DNA of 64,000 nt from positions 186,001 to 250,000 of the forward strand of contig NZ_VYWO01000001.1 of NCBI RefSeq assembly GCF_008726925.1, written 5' to 3'. The DNA is from Aerococcus sanguinicola. Lineage in GTDB: Bacteria > Bacillota > Bacilli > Lactobacillales > Aerococcaceae. How positions within the stretch are numbered: position 1 is the first letter of the stretch; every line of letters begins with the position of its first letter. Shown here piece by piece: positions 1 to 8,316 of the stretch. The translations under genes were made by a program, and so were the position numbers. Under the pieces are notes generated by a model. The model searched no databases, was not told where the DNA came from, and saw only the letters and a program-made list of their open reading frames with translations.

Positions 1-1
1 A

Positions 2-2311
2 CAAACGGCTTCAGATTACAGCCGTCTCTTAGCTTACGATTCAGCAAAAGATTTTACAGACTTTGTCAACTTGATCGCAGAGTTGGAACGCCAGCATGAA
101 ATTGTCATCCTGGAAGACGGGGCCTTGGACCTGGCCCAGGACTATGACCAATTGACAGGCCGACTCTCCGTCAACAAGAAGGGCTTCGGCTTTGTGAGTG
201 TAGAGAATCTTGAACGCGATATCTTCATCCCAGCCAAAGACCTTAATGGGGGAATGAACGGGGATACCGTCCAAGTAGAAATTACCCAAGAAGCCAAGGA
301 ATGGGAAGATAAGTCCGCTGAGGGCAAAATTAGCCAAATCCTGGACCGGGCCAACCAACAAGTGGTCGGGGAATTCTACCCCTTCTCGGACGACGACCAG
401 GAGAAATACCAGGCCATTGGTTACATCAAGCCTCTCAACCATTCTTTGGGGCAGATGACCTGCCTCGTCACGGACCAGGGCCTCAAGCCCGTCGAAGGTG
501 AAATTGTCCGGGCTGAAATCGTCGACTATCCGACCGCTAAATTAGCGATGACCTGCCGGGTTCTCGTCAAAGAAACGGTGGGCCACAAGGATGCGCCTGG
601 TACGGATATCCTGGCTGTCCTAGCCATGTTCGACATCCCCCATGAATTCCCCCAAGAGGTGGTGGCGGAAGCAGAAGCTGTCTCAGAGACCATCAGCCCA
701 GACGACTTAGCCAGACGGATGGACCTGAGAGACCAGCTGACCATTACCATTGATGGGGCGGACGCTAAGGACTTGGACGATGCCATTTCCTTGAAGCCTT
801 TGGATAAGGGGGGCTATGAATTAGGGGTCCATATTGCGGATGTTTCCTATTATGTGAAGGAAGGTTCGGCCATTGATCAAGAAGCTTTTGACCGGGGGAC
901 CTCTGTCTACTTAACCGACCGGGTAGTGCCTATGCTGCCCCAACGCCTATCTAACGGGATCTGCTCCCTCCAAGAAGGGGTGGACCGTCTTGCGATGTCC
1001 TGCTTGATGACCTTGTCGCCTCAGGGCAAGGTAACAGACTATCAGATTGGTCCTAGTGTCATCCAATCCGACCACCGCATGACCTATTCGGATGTGAACG
1101 CCATCTTAGCCGGCCAGGACCAAATCCTGCGCGACCAATACCAGGATATCTTGGCCATGCTAGAGGGGATGGCCGACCTCCACCATATCTTAGAAGGCCA
1201 GCGTAAGCACCGGGGGGCTATTGACTTTGACACCTCAGAAGCAAAAATTATTGTTGACGAAACAGGCTTCCCAGTGGATATCCAGCTGCGTGAGCGCGGC
1301 CTGGGTGAGCGGATGATTGAGTCCTTCATGCTGGCAGCCAATGAGACGGTGGCTAGACATTACACCCAAGCGAAGAAGGCCTTCATCTACCGGGTTCACG
1401 AGCAACCAGACATGGACCGGATGCAGAACTTTCTTCAATTCGTCACGGCGATGGGGGTCAAGGTCAAGGGGACTTCTTCTGATATCGCCCCCAAGGAATT
1501 GCAGGAGATCCTCAAGAAGATTGAGGGTGAGTCGTATGAACCCGTTGTGAAGATGATGATGCTCCGTTCCATGCAGCAGGCCCACTATGATACCGAAGCC
1601 CTGGGCCACTTTGGCTTGGCCGCTGAGGACTATACCCACTTCACCTCGCCCATCCGGCGTTATCCGGACTTGATTGTCCACCGACTGATCCGCCAGTATG
1701 CTAACCATGAACATAATACAAGCACCCAGAATAATCTGGGCGAGATCGCCGAACAATCCTCCAAGCGGGAACGGCGCAGTGTGGATGCTGAGCGGGAAGT
1801 CGACAGCCTGAAGAAGACGGAGTTCATGTTGGATAAGGTGGGGGAAACTTTCCCAGCCATTATCAGTTCAGTGACAAACTTCGGTCTCTTTGTCCAATTG
1901 GAAAATACCATCGAAGGCATGATCCATGTGTCCAGCCTCAAAGATGACTATTATAACTTTATTGAGAGTCACTTGGTCTTGATTGGCGAACGGACGGGGA
2001 GAAGCTTCAAGATTGGGGATCCCATCCAAGTTAAGTTAATCAATGCCGATGTGGATTCTAGGCAATTGGACTTCCGCTTGGTGGAAGAAGAGGCTGACGT
2101 TGAAGAAGCGAACGGCCAGCCAAGCGACCGAAAGAAGCCTAAGAAGAAGGGCAAGTCCCATAAGGCCAAGCCCAAGGACTTCAAGTCCAGCAAGAAGGAC
2201 AAGAAAGGCCAGCCTAAGAAGAAACATGGCAAAGGCAAGAAAAAGAAGAGATCTTCCCAAGCTAAGCACAAAGGCCAGGGAAATTTTAAGATCCGTAAAC
2301 GACACCAGTAA
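2..2311 (+). CDS. rnr: Ribonuclease R (3'-5' exoribonuclease), 5'-truncated by window edge
   Basis: Processive 3'-5' hydrolytic exoribonuclease of the RNB/RNase II family; it degrades structured RNA and, in other bacteria, works with SmpB-tmRNA. The frame is open from base 2 through the TTG at 71 without a stop, and the residues before that TTG look like the usual N-terminal helical domain, so the gene starts outside the window. Visible order: end of the N-terminal domain, cold-shock-like domain with KKGFGFV, RNB catalytic domain with the Asp cluster in TIDGADAKDLDDAIS, S1 domain near the C-terminus, then a strongly Lys-rich tail of about 60 residues typical of RNase R. smpB follows after 12 bases, the usual Firmicutes order. 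Confidence 0.95.
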   Translation, partial: QTASDYSRLLAYDSAKDFTDFVNLIAELERQHEIVILEDGALDLAQDYDQLTGRLSVNKKGFGFVSVENLERDIFIPAKDLNGGMNGDTVQVEITQEAKEWEDKSAEGKISQILDRANQQVVGEFYPFSDDDQEKYQAIGYIKPLNHSLGQMTCLVTDQGLKPVEGEIVRAEIVDYPTAKLAMTCRVLVKETVGHKDAPGTDILAVLAMFDIPHEFPQEVVAEAEAVSETISPDDLARRMDLRDQLTITIDGADAKDLDDAISLKPLDKGGYELGVHIADVSYYVKEGSAIDQEAFDRGTSVYLTDRVVPMLPQRLSNGICSLQEGVDRLAMSCLMTLSPQGKVTDYQIGPSVIQSDHRMTYSDVNAILAGQDQILRDQYQDILAMLEGMADLHHILEGQRKHRGAIDFDTSEAKIIVDETGFPVDIQLRERGLGERMIESFMLAANETVARHYTQAKKAFIYRVHEQPDMDRMQNFLQFVTAMGVKVKGTSSDIAPKELQEILKKIEGESYEPVVKMMMLRSMQQAHYDTEALGHFGLAAEDYTHFTSPIRRYPDLIVHRLIRQYANHEHNTSTQNNLGEIAEQSSKRERRSVDAEREVDSLKKTEFMLDKVGETFPAIISSVTNFGLFVQLENTIEGMIHVSSLKDDYYNFIESHLVLIGERTGRSFKIGDPIQVKLINADVDSRQLDFRLVEEEADVEEANGQPSDRKKPKKKGKSHKAKPKDFKSSKKDKKGQPKKKHGKGKKKKRSSQAKHKGQGNFKIRKRHQ

Positions 2312-2323
2312 AGGAGCTATCAA

Positions 2324-2788
2324 ATGGCTAAAGCAAAAGATAACAGTCATGTGGTGGCCCGCAACCGCAAGGCCAACCACGATTTCACGATTGAAGAGAC
2401 CATCGAATGCGGCATTGTGTTAACCGGCACGGAAATCAAGTCGGTCCGCCAGTCCAAGGTCAACTTAAAGGACGCCTTTGCCCGGATTGAACGAGGCGAG
2501 GTCTGGCTCTACCAATGCCATATCAGCCCCTATGAACAGGGAAACCGCTACAATCCCGACCCCATGCGCCGGCGCAAACTGCTCTTGAAGAAGCGGGAAA
2601 TTGCTAAACTGGAAAAGGCGACGGAAAGGGACGGTTATACCTTGGTTGCCCTCAAGATGTACATCAAGCGGGGCTTTGCCAAGGTGCTGATTGGAACTGC
2701 CAAAGGGAAGAAACGCTATGACAAGCGCCAGAGCCTCAAGGAACGCGATATGAAACGCGATATCCAGCGGGCACTCAAGGCAAGATAA
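2324..2788 (+). CDS. smpB: SsrA-binding protein SmpB
   Basis: Small basic protein (154 aa) that binds tmRNA and carries it to ribosomes stalled without a stop codon. The sequence shows the SmpB beta-barrel core ([15 protein letters not shown], then [28 protein letters not shown]) and the basic C-terminal tail ([22 protein letters not shown]), with the family's usual length. An AAGGAG ribosome binding site lies 7 bases before the ATG and overlaps the end of rnr, so the two are probably cotranscribed. Its RNA partner ssrA lies 3.1 kb downstream. Confidence 0.97.
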   Translation: MAKAKDNSHVVARNRKANHDFTIEETIECGIVLTGTEIKSVRQSKVNLKDAFARIERGEVWLYQCHISPYEQGNRYNPDPMRRRKLLLKKREIAKLEKATERDGYTLVALKMYIKRGFAKVLIGTAKGKKRYDKRQSLKERDMKRDIQRALKAR

Positions 2789-2858
2789 GGCAAGCGAGCG
2801 AGGGGTTGAGGAGTGAGCCCTTTGCTAGCGTGCTGAGTCCCTATCAGCTTGTCATATT

Positions 2859-2882
2859 AAGCTGGGCCTGGCCCGGCTTTTT
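2859..2882 (+). terminator. Rho-independent terminator after smpB
   Basis: A GC-rich stem AGCTGGG/CCCGGCT with a five-base loop, followed by a T-run. It closes the rnr-smpB unit before the fbp promoter region. Confidence 0.75.
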
Positions 2883-2942
2883 CTTTTGGCAGAGATTCTG
2901 TATTTTTTGCCGAAAGTCTCCGCCAGAATGAAGAAAGCATGC

Positions 2943-2948
2943 TATAAT
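2943..2948 (+). promoter_or_regulatory. Probable -10 of the fbp promoter (extended TGC-TATAAT)
   Basis: TATAAT preceded by TGC forms an extended -10 element 54 bases before the fbp start. No good -35 is seen: the nearest candidate, TTGCCG at 2917, gives a 20-base spacer. The position after the smpB terminator fits a separate fbp promoter. Confidence 0.5.
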
Positions 2949-3001
2949 GAATAGAAGATGTAAGTGTTTTCTCAAAAATATGATTGAAGGGAAATAAGCG
3001 T

Positions 3002-4993
3002 ATGGATAACAAAGCCTCCTATGTACATGACCGTTACTTGCAATTATTGGCCCAAAAATTTCCTAACCAGGCCGCTGCAACCACTGAAATCATCAACCTG
3101 GAAGCGATTATGGAGCTGCCCAAGGGGACAGAGCATTTCATGAGTGACCTCCATGGGGAATTCAATGCCTTCAACCATGTCTTACGTAACGGTTCAGGTA
3201 ATATTAAAGAAAAAATTTCTGAAGTTTTTGGTTCATTGCTCAGCCAAGAGCAGCGCAATGAACTGGCCACGATTATTTATTATCCAGAAGAGAAACTCGC
3301 CCACCTGCTCAGCCAGTGTACGACCGAGCGAGAAGTGGTTGATTTCTTCTATACGGTGATTGCCCGCCTCGTTAAGCTGGCCCAATTTGTGGTATCCAAG
3401 TATACCCGGTCCAAAGTCCGCAAGGCTATGGCCAAGGATATGGCCTATATCATGGAAGAGTTGATCTTTAAGGATTCGATTGTAACCAATAAGGAATACT
3501 ACTACCATAATATTGTGGAGAATATTATTGAATTGAACGAAGCGGACCTCCTAGTTGTCCGCCTATCGGAACTGATCCGGGAATTAGTCGTGGACCACCT
3601 CCATATTCTCGGGGATATTTATGACCGGGGGGATAGTCCAGATAAGATTATTGACCTCTTGATGGAGAAGAAGTCGCTGGATATCCAGTGGGGGAACCAC
3701 GATGTGATCTGGATGGGGGCCGCTAGTGGCTCTCGTGTCCTCATCGCTAATGTCATTCGGATCTGTGCCCGCTATGATAACCTGAATATTATCGAAGATG
3801 CTTATGGGATTTCACTTCGCCAATTAGTTAGCTTTGTTGATGCCACCTATTCTAGCGAAGACTTAGGGGTTTTCATGCCCAAATTGGACCCAGAAATTGA
3901 CCACTTCCCGGCTGAAATTGTGCAAATTGCCAAGATGCAGCAGGCTATGGCCATTATCCAATTCAAGTTGGAAGCAGCCATCATTAAGCGCCACCCCGAA
4001 TTCAATTGCGACAACCGCCTACTTTTGGATAAGATTGACTTTGACAAGGGCCAGGTCTTCGTTGATGGCAAGTGGCACCGCTTGCTCAATAGCTACTTCC
4101 CCACAGTCGATCCAGATGACCCTTACCGCTTGACGGAAGATGAGGAAATGATTATGGACCGGCTCCAGGAAGCCTTCCTCAATTGCGACCGCCTCCACCA
4201 GCACATCGCCTTCCTCTACCAAAAAGGTGGCATCTACAAGTGCTACAACGATAACTTGCTCTTCCACGGCTGCATTCCCTTTAATGAAGACCACAGCTTT
4301 AAAGAATTGGAAATCGACGGCCATTCTTACGGGGGCCGCGAGCTCATGGACAAGTTTGACCAACAGATGCGCCTGATGTATAGCTTCCGCCAGGCCGATG
4401 AAAGCAAGAATCCTTATTTGGACTATTGCTGGTATCTCTGGCAAGGTGAAGCCTCTTCGCTCTTCGGTAAGAAGCAGATGAGAACCTTTGAACGCTATTA
4501 TGTTAAGGATAAAGACACCCATGAGGAATACAAAAATCCTTATTACAGCTGGCGGGAGGAAGAGGATTGTGTAGATACGATCCTCAAAGAATTTGACCTG
4601 CCCGTAGCCTGTGGTCATATTATTAATGGCCATACCCCCGTCAAAGAGATCAAAGGGGAGGATCCGATCAAGGCCAATGGCAAGCTCCTTGTGATTGACG
4701 GGGGCTTCTCCAAGGCCTACCAGTCAACCACGGGACTGGCAGGCTACACTTTGCTCTTTAACTCCTTTGGCATGCAATTGGTCTGCCACCAGGCCTTCAA
4801 GGGGGTTGAAGATGTGGTGCTGAATGGGACGGATATTATCTCCACCCGGCGTGTAGTCGACAAGGAACTGGAACGTAAGACAGTGGGGCAGACGGATGTG
4901 GGCCAGGCTCTCAAGGCCAATGTCCAAGACCTTAAAGATTTACTTTGTGCCTTCCGTTCTGGTAAGATAGCAGAGAAGGAAGTTAACAATTAA
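3002..4993 (+). CDS. fbp: Class III fructose-1,6-bisphosphatase
   Basis: Gluconeogenic enzyme that dephosphorylates fructose 1,6-bisphosphate to fructose 6-phosphate in the cytoplasm. This is the Firmicutes class III type, about 660 residues (663 here), unrelated to class I/II enzymes. Metallophosphatase motifs are visible: DLHGEF near residue 52, GDIYDRGDSPD near 205, GNHDVIWMGAASG near 232, GHIINGHTP and DGGFSKAY in the C-terminal third. An in-frame TTG 18 bases upstream exists, but I choose ATG 3002 because GAAGGGA sits about 10 bases before it and the protein then begins MDNKASYVHD. Confidence 0.95.
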   Translation: MDNKASYVHDRYLQLLAQKFPNQAAATTEIINLEAIMELPKGTEHFMSDLHGEFNAFNHVLRNGSGNIKEKISEVFGSLLSQEQRNELATIIYYPEEKLAHLLSQCTTEREVVDFFYTVIARLVKLAQFVVSKYTRSKVRKAMAKDMAYIMEELIFKDSIVTNKEYYYHNIVENIIELNEADLLVVRLSELIRELVVDHLHILGDIYDRGDSPDKIIDLLMEKKSLDIQWGNHDVIWMGAASGSRVLIANVIRICARYDNLNIIEDAYGISLRQLVSFVDATYSSEDLGVFMPKLDPEIDHFPAEIVQIAKMQQAMAIIQFKLEAAIIKRHPEFNCDNRLLLDKIDFDKGQVFVDGKWHRLLNSYFPTVDPDDPYRLTEDEEMIMDRLQEAFLNCDRLHQHIAFLYQKGGIYKCYNDNLLFHGCIPFNEDHSFKELEIDGHSYGGRELMDKFDQQMRLMYSFRQADESKNPYLDYCWYLWQGEASSLFGKKQMRTFERYYVKDKDTHEEYKNPYYSWREEEDCVDTILKEFDLPVACGHIINGHTPVKEIKGEDPIKANGKLLVIDGGFSKAYQSTTGLAGYTLLFNSFGMQLVCHQAFKGVEDVVLNGTDIISTRRVVDKELERKTVGQTDVGQALKANVQDLKDLLCAFRSGKIAEKEVNN

Positions 4994-5012
4994 TAAGGGA
5001 GAGATTGAAGCG

Positions 5013-5708
5013 ATGTCCAAAGGTGTCAGCATTTACTTTATGCGCCACGGCCAAACTTATTTGAACAAGTACAACCGCATGCAAGGTTGGTGTGATGCCC
5101 CCTTGACTGACCAGGGGATCCGTGATGCTATCCGCAGCGGCCGAGGCCTAGCAGAGGTGGAATTCTCTGCGGTATATACGAGTGACCTGCAACGGACGGT
5201 CAAGACTGCCGAATTAGTCTTAGACCAGAACAAGCAGGGCCAGGGCCTAGAAATTGAAAAACGTCCCGAATTCCGTGAACAATTCTTTGGCAGCTTCGAA
5301 GGCCTGGATGCCAAGGAGATCTGGGATGGCGTCAGCCAGCATGTCCACCAAGATTTGAGCCAGGGCTATGCCGGGTTGACTTCTCCCGATGCGGTCAAGG
5401 TCGAGATGGATGCCTTCCATGAATTGGACCCCAGCCACGATGCGGAAGACTTTATGACCTTCTGGCTGCGGGTGGAACTCGGCTTAATCGATGTCATCAC
5501 CAAGCACCGGGAGACCGACCAGAATATCTTGATCGTCTCTCACGGGATCACCATTCGTAACATGATCCATGAACTCATTCCTGATTTCCAAATCGATCAG
5601 ATGCTGGACAATGCCAGCGTGAGTATCCTCCGCTACCAGGATGGTTTCTATCATTTAGAAGCTTATAACCAGACCAAGCACTTTGCCGAACTGGCTGAAG
5701 AGGCTTAG
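5013..5708 (+). CDS. Histidine phosphatase (phosphoglycerate mutase-like) family protein
   Basis: Member of the RHG histidine phosphatase superfamily, 231 aa. The phosphohistidine motif MRHGQT has the catalytic His at residue 12, Arg and Glu positions follow in the usual places (YTSDLQRTVKTAE), and the second catalytic His is in VSHGITIRNM. Family members remove phosphate from small phosphorylated metabolites; the substrate cannot be read from sequence, and a true glycolytic mutase is unlikely at this divergence. It follows fbp by 19 bases with a GGGAGAG ribosome binding site, so the two are probably one operon ending in the hairpin at 5789. Confidence 0.85.
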   Translation: MSKGVSIYFMRHGQTYLNKYNRMQGWCDAPLTDQGIRDAIRSGRGLAEVEFSAVYTSDLQRTVKTAELVLDQNKQGQGLEIEKRPEFREQFFGSFEGLDAKEIWDGVSQHVHQDLSQGYAGLTSPDAVKVEMDAFHELDPSHDAEDFMTFWLRVELGLIDVITKHRETDQNILIVSHGITIRNMIHELIPDFQIDQMLDNASVSILRYQDGFYHLEAYNQTKHFAELAEEA

Positions 5709-5788
5709 TTTATATCGGGCCTTGCCAGGGCCAAATCGATTGCGGCAAGTAAAGTTGGACCAGGGTCCATAACATACGATAGCTATAA

Positions 5789-5822
5789 GAAGAGGTTGGA
5801 CGTTTAGTCTAGCCTCTTTTTT
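5789..5822 (+). terminator. Terminator after the histidine phosphatase gene
   Basis: Imperfect stem AGAGGTTGGAC / GTCTAGCCTCT with a short loop, followed by six T. It separates the fbp operon from the ssrA promoter. Confidence 0.75.
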
Positions 5823-5843
5823 GCCGGTCCAGGGGCTTGAAAC

Positions 5844-5872
5844 TTGCAGGAGGGCTGACTTTTTGCTATAAT
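5844..5872 (+). promoter_or_regulatory. ssrA promoter
   Basis: TTGCAG at 5844-5849, a 17-base spacer and TATAAT at 5867-5872 with a TGC extension. It lies about 19 bases before the mature tmRNA 5' end, as expected for a strong housekeeping RNA promoter. Confidence 0.8.
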
Positions 5873-5890
5873 AATGATTGCATCATATTC

Positions 5891-6252
5891 GGGGATGTTC
5901 CGGAATTCGACAGGCATGGCCCGATGTATGACTACATTCCGAAGCGACGACTTCGTAAAAACGTCAAACAGTTTAAATATAACTGACAAACAAGAAAATC
6001 AAACTTTAGCATTCGCTGCCTAGCAGCATGCTAAGATCCGCCTAGTATCGCCCATGTATTAGTTCCGGGTCCTATTGAAGTGGGATACGCTCCAACTTTC
6101 CACCTGGAAGTTGGAGAAGAGATTGACCAGGTTCGCTAACCAGATCGGTTTGTCATAAGACCCCTGGGGCGCTAAAACAAAGCTTATGACTATGAGTGTA
6201 AACGTTATATAATCGGAATGTCTGGACAGGGGTTCGACTCCCCTCATCTCCA
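5891..6252 (+). ncRNA. ssrA: Transfer-messenger RNA (tmRNA)
   Basis: tmRNA rescues stalled ribosomes and adds a degradation tag. The 5' end GGGGATG pairs with the 3' CATCTCC, the conserved GTTCCGGAATTCGACAGG follows the 5' end, and the TGGACAGGGGTTCGACTCCCC T-arm lies at the 3' end; the 3' CCA is not encoded. The tag frame is placed by analogy with Bacillus (TTAAATATAACT just before the resume codon): GAC at 5985 to TAG at 6021 gives DKQENQTLAFAA after the alanine brought by the tRNA-like part. Pseudoknots are visible as GC-rich repeats after the tag. SmpB is encoded 3.1 kb upstream. Confidence 0.97.
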
Positions 6253-6282
6253 TTGAAGGGTTTTACCCTATAAAGTCGCCAC

Positions 6283-6311
6283 AAGGCTCCCAGTGAATGG
6301 GGGCCTTTTTG
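6283..6311 (+). terminator. Terminator of ssrA
   Basis: Stem AAGGCTCCC / GGGGGCCTT followed by TTTTT, about 30 bases after the tmRNA 3' end. Confidence 0.8.
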
Positions 6312-6424
6312 CTTGTTAAGCAAGGGCTAGAGCGGGCGAAAATGCAAATATTAGCAAAATCATTAAAATGATGTTAAAATAATACCAGTAGCTATTATTT
6401 GTTTCCAAAGAAAGAGGCGTAAGT

Positions 6425-6769
6425 ATGAAAATTAAGCTGACTCCTGAAGTTCAAGCGTTGGTTGAAACGGAACTAAGAAGGGGAACAAGCAAATCTCGGA
6501 TTGCGAATTTGATTGACCTTTCCTATGAAGAAGCCTGCGCTGTCATCGATCAGGTGAAGAAATCGGTTCGTCCTGATGTTGGAGATGAAATAAAATTTCA
6601 ATTTAGAGACTGCGATATGACCGGAATCATCGAGAAGCTGCTCACCAATTCAGCTGTTGTCCGAATTTACTGGGACTATTCCAATGAGAAAATGCTAGAT
6701 ATCTGCGAGGAGCGAACCATTGTTAACTTCAAAGATATTGATGAATTTGTTACGATTTATCAAAAATAA
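6425..6769 (+). CDS. Small DUF2187/YkvS-like protein with an N-terminal helical extension
   Basis: A 114-aa protein of unknown function. The C-terminal half (GDEIKFQFRD, TGIIEKLLTNSAVVRI, ERTIVNFKDIDEF) resembles the short KOW-like DUF2187 (YkvS) family, which is normally only about 60 residues long. The N-terminal half (SKSRIANLIDLSYEEACAVIDQVKK) looks like a small helix-turn-helix unit, so this is a two-part protein suggestive of nucleic-acid binding; that is inference. The gene is visibly more AT-rich than its neighbours, has AAAGAGG before the ATG, stands alone between ssrA and the fab promoter and has its own terminator. Confidence 0.6.
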   Translation: MKIKLTPEVQALVETELRRGTSKSRIANLIDLSYEEACAVIDQVKKSVRPDVGDEIKFQFRDCDMTGIIEKLLTNSAVVRIYWDYSNEKMLDICEERTIVNFKDIDEFVTIYQK

Positions 6770-6775
6770 ATACAG

Positions 6776-6803
6776 AAAAGGGGCTTTTTTAGCCCTTTTT
6801 AAT
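6776..6803 (+). terminator. Terminator after the DUF2187-like gene
   Basis: Stem AAAAGGGGCT / AGCCCTTTT with a T5 loop and further T residues. Confidence 0.75.
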
Positions 6804-6903
6804 TTTCAAAATAAAGTATATTATAATTTGACAAATTAAAAAACAATAAGTTATGATACTTTTTGTTGAGAATTGACTAGGGCTAGTTTGCTTTAAAAAA
6901 TTC

Positions 6904-6924
6904 TTTAAGTCTAGCGGACTTAAA
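6904..6924 (+). promoter_or_regulatory. Perfect inverted repeat abutting the acpP -35; candidate operator
   Basis: TTTAAGTC-TAGCG-GACTTAAA has 8-base arms and a 5-base centre, and ends one base before the -35 hexamer. A related dyad (CAAGTGCTAGGACTTAG, 6929-6945) lies between -35 and -10, and ACTAGGGCTAGT lies about 30 bases upstream. The shared AGT/CTAG/ACTT core is reminiscent of FapR sites (ATTAGTACCTAGTCTTAAT in Bacillus) rather than the FabT palindrome of streptococci; the identity of the regulator is inference. Confidence 0.5.
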
Positions 6925-6953
6925 TTGACAAGTGCTAGGACTTAGTTTAAGAT
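6925..6953 (+). promoter_or_regulatory. Promoter of the fatty acid biosynthesis operon
   Basis: TTGACA at 6925-6930, a 17-base spacer and TAAGAT at 6948-6953, 65 bases before acpP. A consensus -35 flanked and overlapped by dyads suggests a strong, repressor-controlled promoter. Confidence 0.75.
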
Positions 6954-7017
6954 AACTCTAATCGATCCATTCGATAAATGGAAAAAAATTTCTTATAAAA
7001 ACAAAGGAGAATGAACA

Positions 7018-7245
7018 ATGACAACATTTGAAAAAATCCAAGAAATTATCGTTGACCAATTAGACGTTGAGGCTGAAGAAGTAAAAGCTGATACTAACAT
7101 CCAAGATGGTTTAGATGCAGATAGCTTAGACATCTTCCAAATCATTAATGAAATCGAAGATGAATTCGATGTAACGATTGATGAAGATGAAAGCAACATC
7201 GCAACTGTTCAAGACTTAGTTGACTTTGTAGACAACAACCAATAA
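7018..7245 (+). CDS. acpP: Acyl carrier protein
   Basis: A 75-aa acidic carrier protein that shuttles acyl chains between Fab enzymes on a 4'-phosphopantetheine arm. The attachment serine is S36 in the DADSLDIF motif, a local variant of the common GADSLD. Length and strong negative charge fit AcpP. It is the first gene of the operon, with AAAGGAG 7 bases before the ATG. In streptococci and enterococci the gene before acpP is fabH (with fabT further up); here it is instead the DUF2187-like gene behind a terminator. Confidence 0.95.
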   Translation: MTTFEKIQEIIVDQLDVEAEEVKADTNIQDGLDADSLDIFQIINEIEDEFDVTIDEDESNIATVQDLVDFVDNNQ

Positions 7246-7272
7246 TTGAATAGCTAAGAGAGTAGGCGCTTA

Positions 7273-8226
7273 ATGAAAACTAAGCTATGGGAAGAAATGG
7301 GTGTGACTTACCCAATTGTCCAAGGCGCCATGGCATGGGTGGCAGATGCAGACCTTGCATCTGCTGTTTCTAATGCCGGAGCTTTAGGTGTTATTGGAAC
7401 GGGACACGATTCTGTTGAAATCGTACAGCAAAAAGTCGAAAAAATGCAGGCCCTAACGGACAAGCCTTTTGCAGTGAATGTGATGTTACTCAATGCCCAT
7501 GTGGATGAGCTGGTTGATTACCTCTGCCAATCCGGGGTTAAGATTGTCACAACGGGTGCTGGCTCACCAGCCAAGTATATGAAACGTTTCAAAGCAGCTG
7601 GCATTAAAGTTATTCCAGTGGTTGCTTCTGTGGCCTTGGCTAAACGCATGGCCCGTGAAGGGGTCGATGCTCTGATTGTAGAGGGCATGGAGTCTGGTGG
7701 CCATATTGGTAAGTTGACAACCATGGCCCTGGTTCCTCAAGTGGTTGATGCGGTTGATATTCCAGTGATTGCAGCTGGTGGGATCGGAGATGGCCGGGGA
7801 ATGGCTGCAGCCCTCATGCTCGGTGCGTCAGGAATCCAAGTAGGGACCCGTTTTGTCGTTGCCAAAGAATCAAATGCCCATCCTAATTTCAAGGAAAAAA
7901 TTATTAAAGCCAAGGATATCGATACCGTGATTACAGGCGAATCGACTGGCCATCCGGTCCGTGTCTTGCGCAATAAATTAACCAAGAAATATCTGAAGGT
8001 GGAGCATGAAGAGGCCGCTAAAGACCAGCCCGATTGGACCAAGTTTGAAGACCTAGCCAAAGGGGCCTTAAAACGAGCTGTTGTTGATGGGGATGTGGAT
8101 AATAGTTCATTAATGGCCGGTCAGATTGCCGGACTTATTCACCAAGAAGAGACCTGTGAAGAAATTATTCAGTCCTACATGCAAGAATGTCGCGAGCTGA
8201 TTCAACAGCATGCCAGTATGAATTAA
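7273..8226 (+). CDS. fabK: Enoyl-ACP reductase II (FMN-dependent FabK)
   Basis: Reduces the trans-2-enoyl-ACP double bond in the last step of each elongation cycle, using FMN and NAD(P)H. The TIM-barrel nitronate monooxygenase-like fold is recognised from QGAMAWVADADLASAVSNAG, the FMN-binding GMESGGHIG region and PVIAAGGIGDGRGMAAALMLGA. FabK replaces FabI in many Lactobacillales and is intrinsically insensitive to triclosan. It lies 27 bases after acpP; a GAGAGTAGG stretch provides the ribosome binding site. The spacer to fabD is 90 bases and contains a hairpin. Confidence 0.95.
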   Translation: MKTKLWEEMGVTYPIVQGAMAWVADADLASAVSNAGALGVIGTGHDSVEIVQQKVEKMQALTDKPFAVNVMLLNAHVDELVDYLCQSGVKIVTTGAGSPAKYMKRFKAAGIKVIPVVASVALAKRMAREGVDALIVEGMESGGHIGKLTTMALVPQVVDAVDIPVIAAGGIGDGRGMAAALMLGASGIQVGTRFVVAKESNAHPNFKEKIIKAKDIDTVITGESTGHPVRVLRNKLTKKYLKVEHEEAAKDQPDWTKFEDLAKGALKRAVVDGDVDNSSLMAGQIAGLIHQEETCEEIIQSYMQECRELIQQHASMN

Positions 8227-8231
8227 GACGG

Positions 8232-8276
8232 ACAGTGAGGGCTAAATTTTTTATTGCTTTCACTGTTTTTATTTTA
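8232..8276 (+). terminator. Hairpin with T-rich tail between fabK and fabD; possible partial terminator
   Basis: ACAGTGA (8232-8238) pairs with TCACTGT (8260-8266) across a 21-base loop and is followed by TTTTATTTTAA. It is weaker than the other terminators in the window and sits inside an operon, so it may reduce read-through rather than end transcription. Function is inference. Confidence 0.4.
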
Positions 8277-8316
8277 ACTATAAATAATAAACAATGATTA
8301 AAGAAAGAGGGATTCC

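Noticed and set aside
1235..1756. Long antisense frame inside RNase R (and similar frames elsewhere)
   Set aside because: Shadow of a conserved gene on the other strand, with no start signals.
71..2311. TTG at 71 as the start of RNase R
   Set aside because: The frame remains open to the window edge and the upstream residues fit the RNase R N-terminal domain.
2789..2858. Imperfect inverted repeat after smpB considered a relative of the array units
   Set aside because: It lacks the AGGGTGAGAG and GAACCCGACTA ends and the bulge plan.
5751..5766. Palindrome TGGACCAGGGTCCA between the histidine phosphatase and its terminator
   Set aside because: Short, single, with no promoter overlap; it could be chance.
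6253..6424. Possible integrated element next to ssrA
   Set aside because: No integrase, no repeated tmRNA 3' end and no phage-like genes follow.
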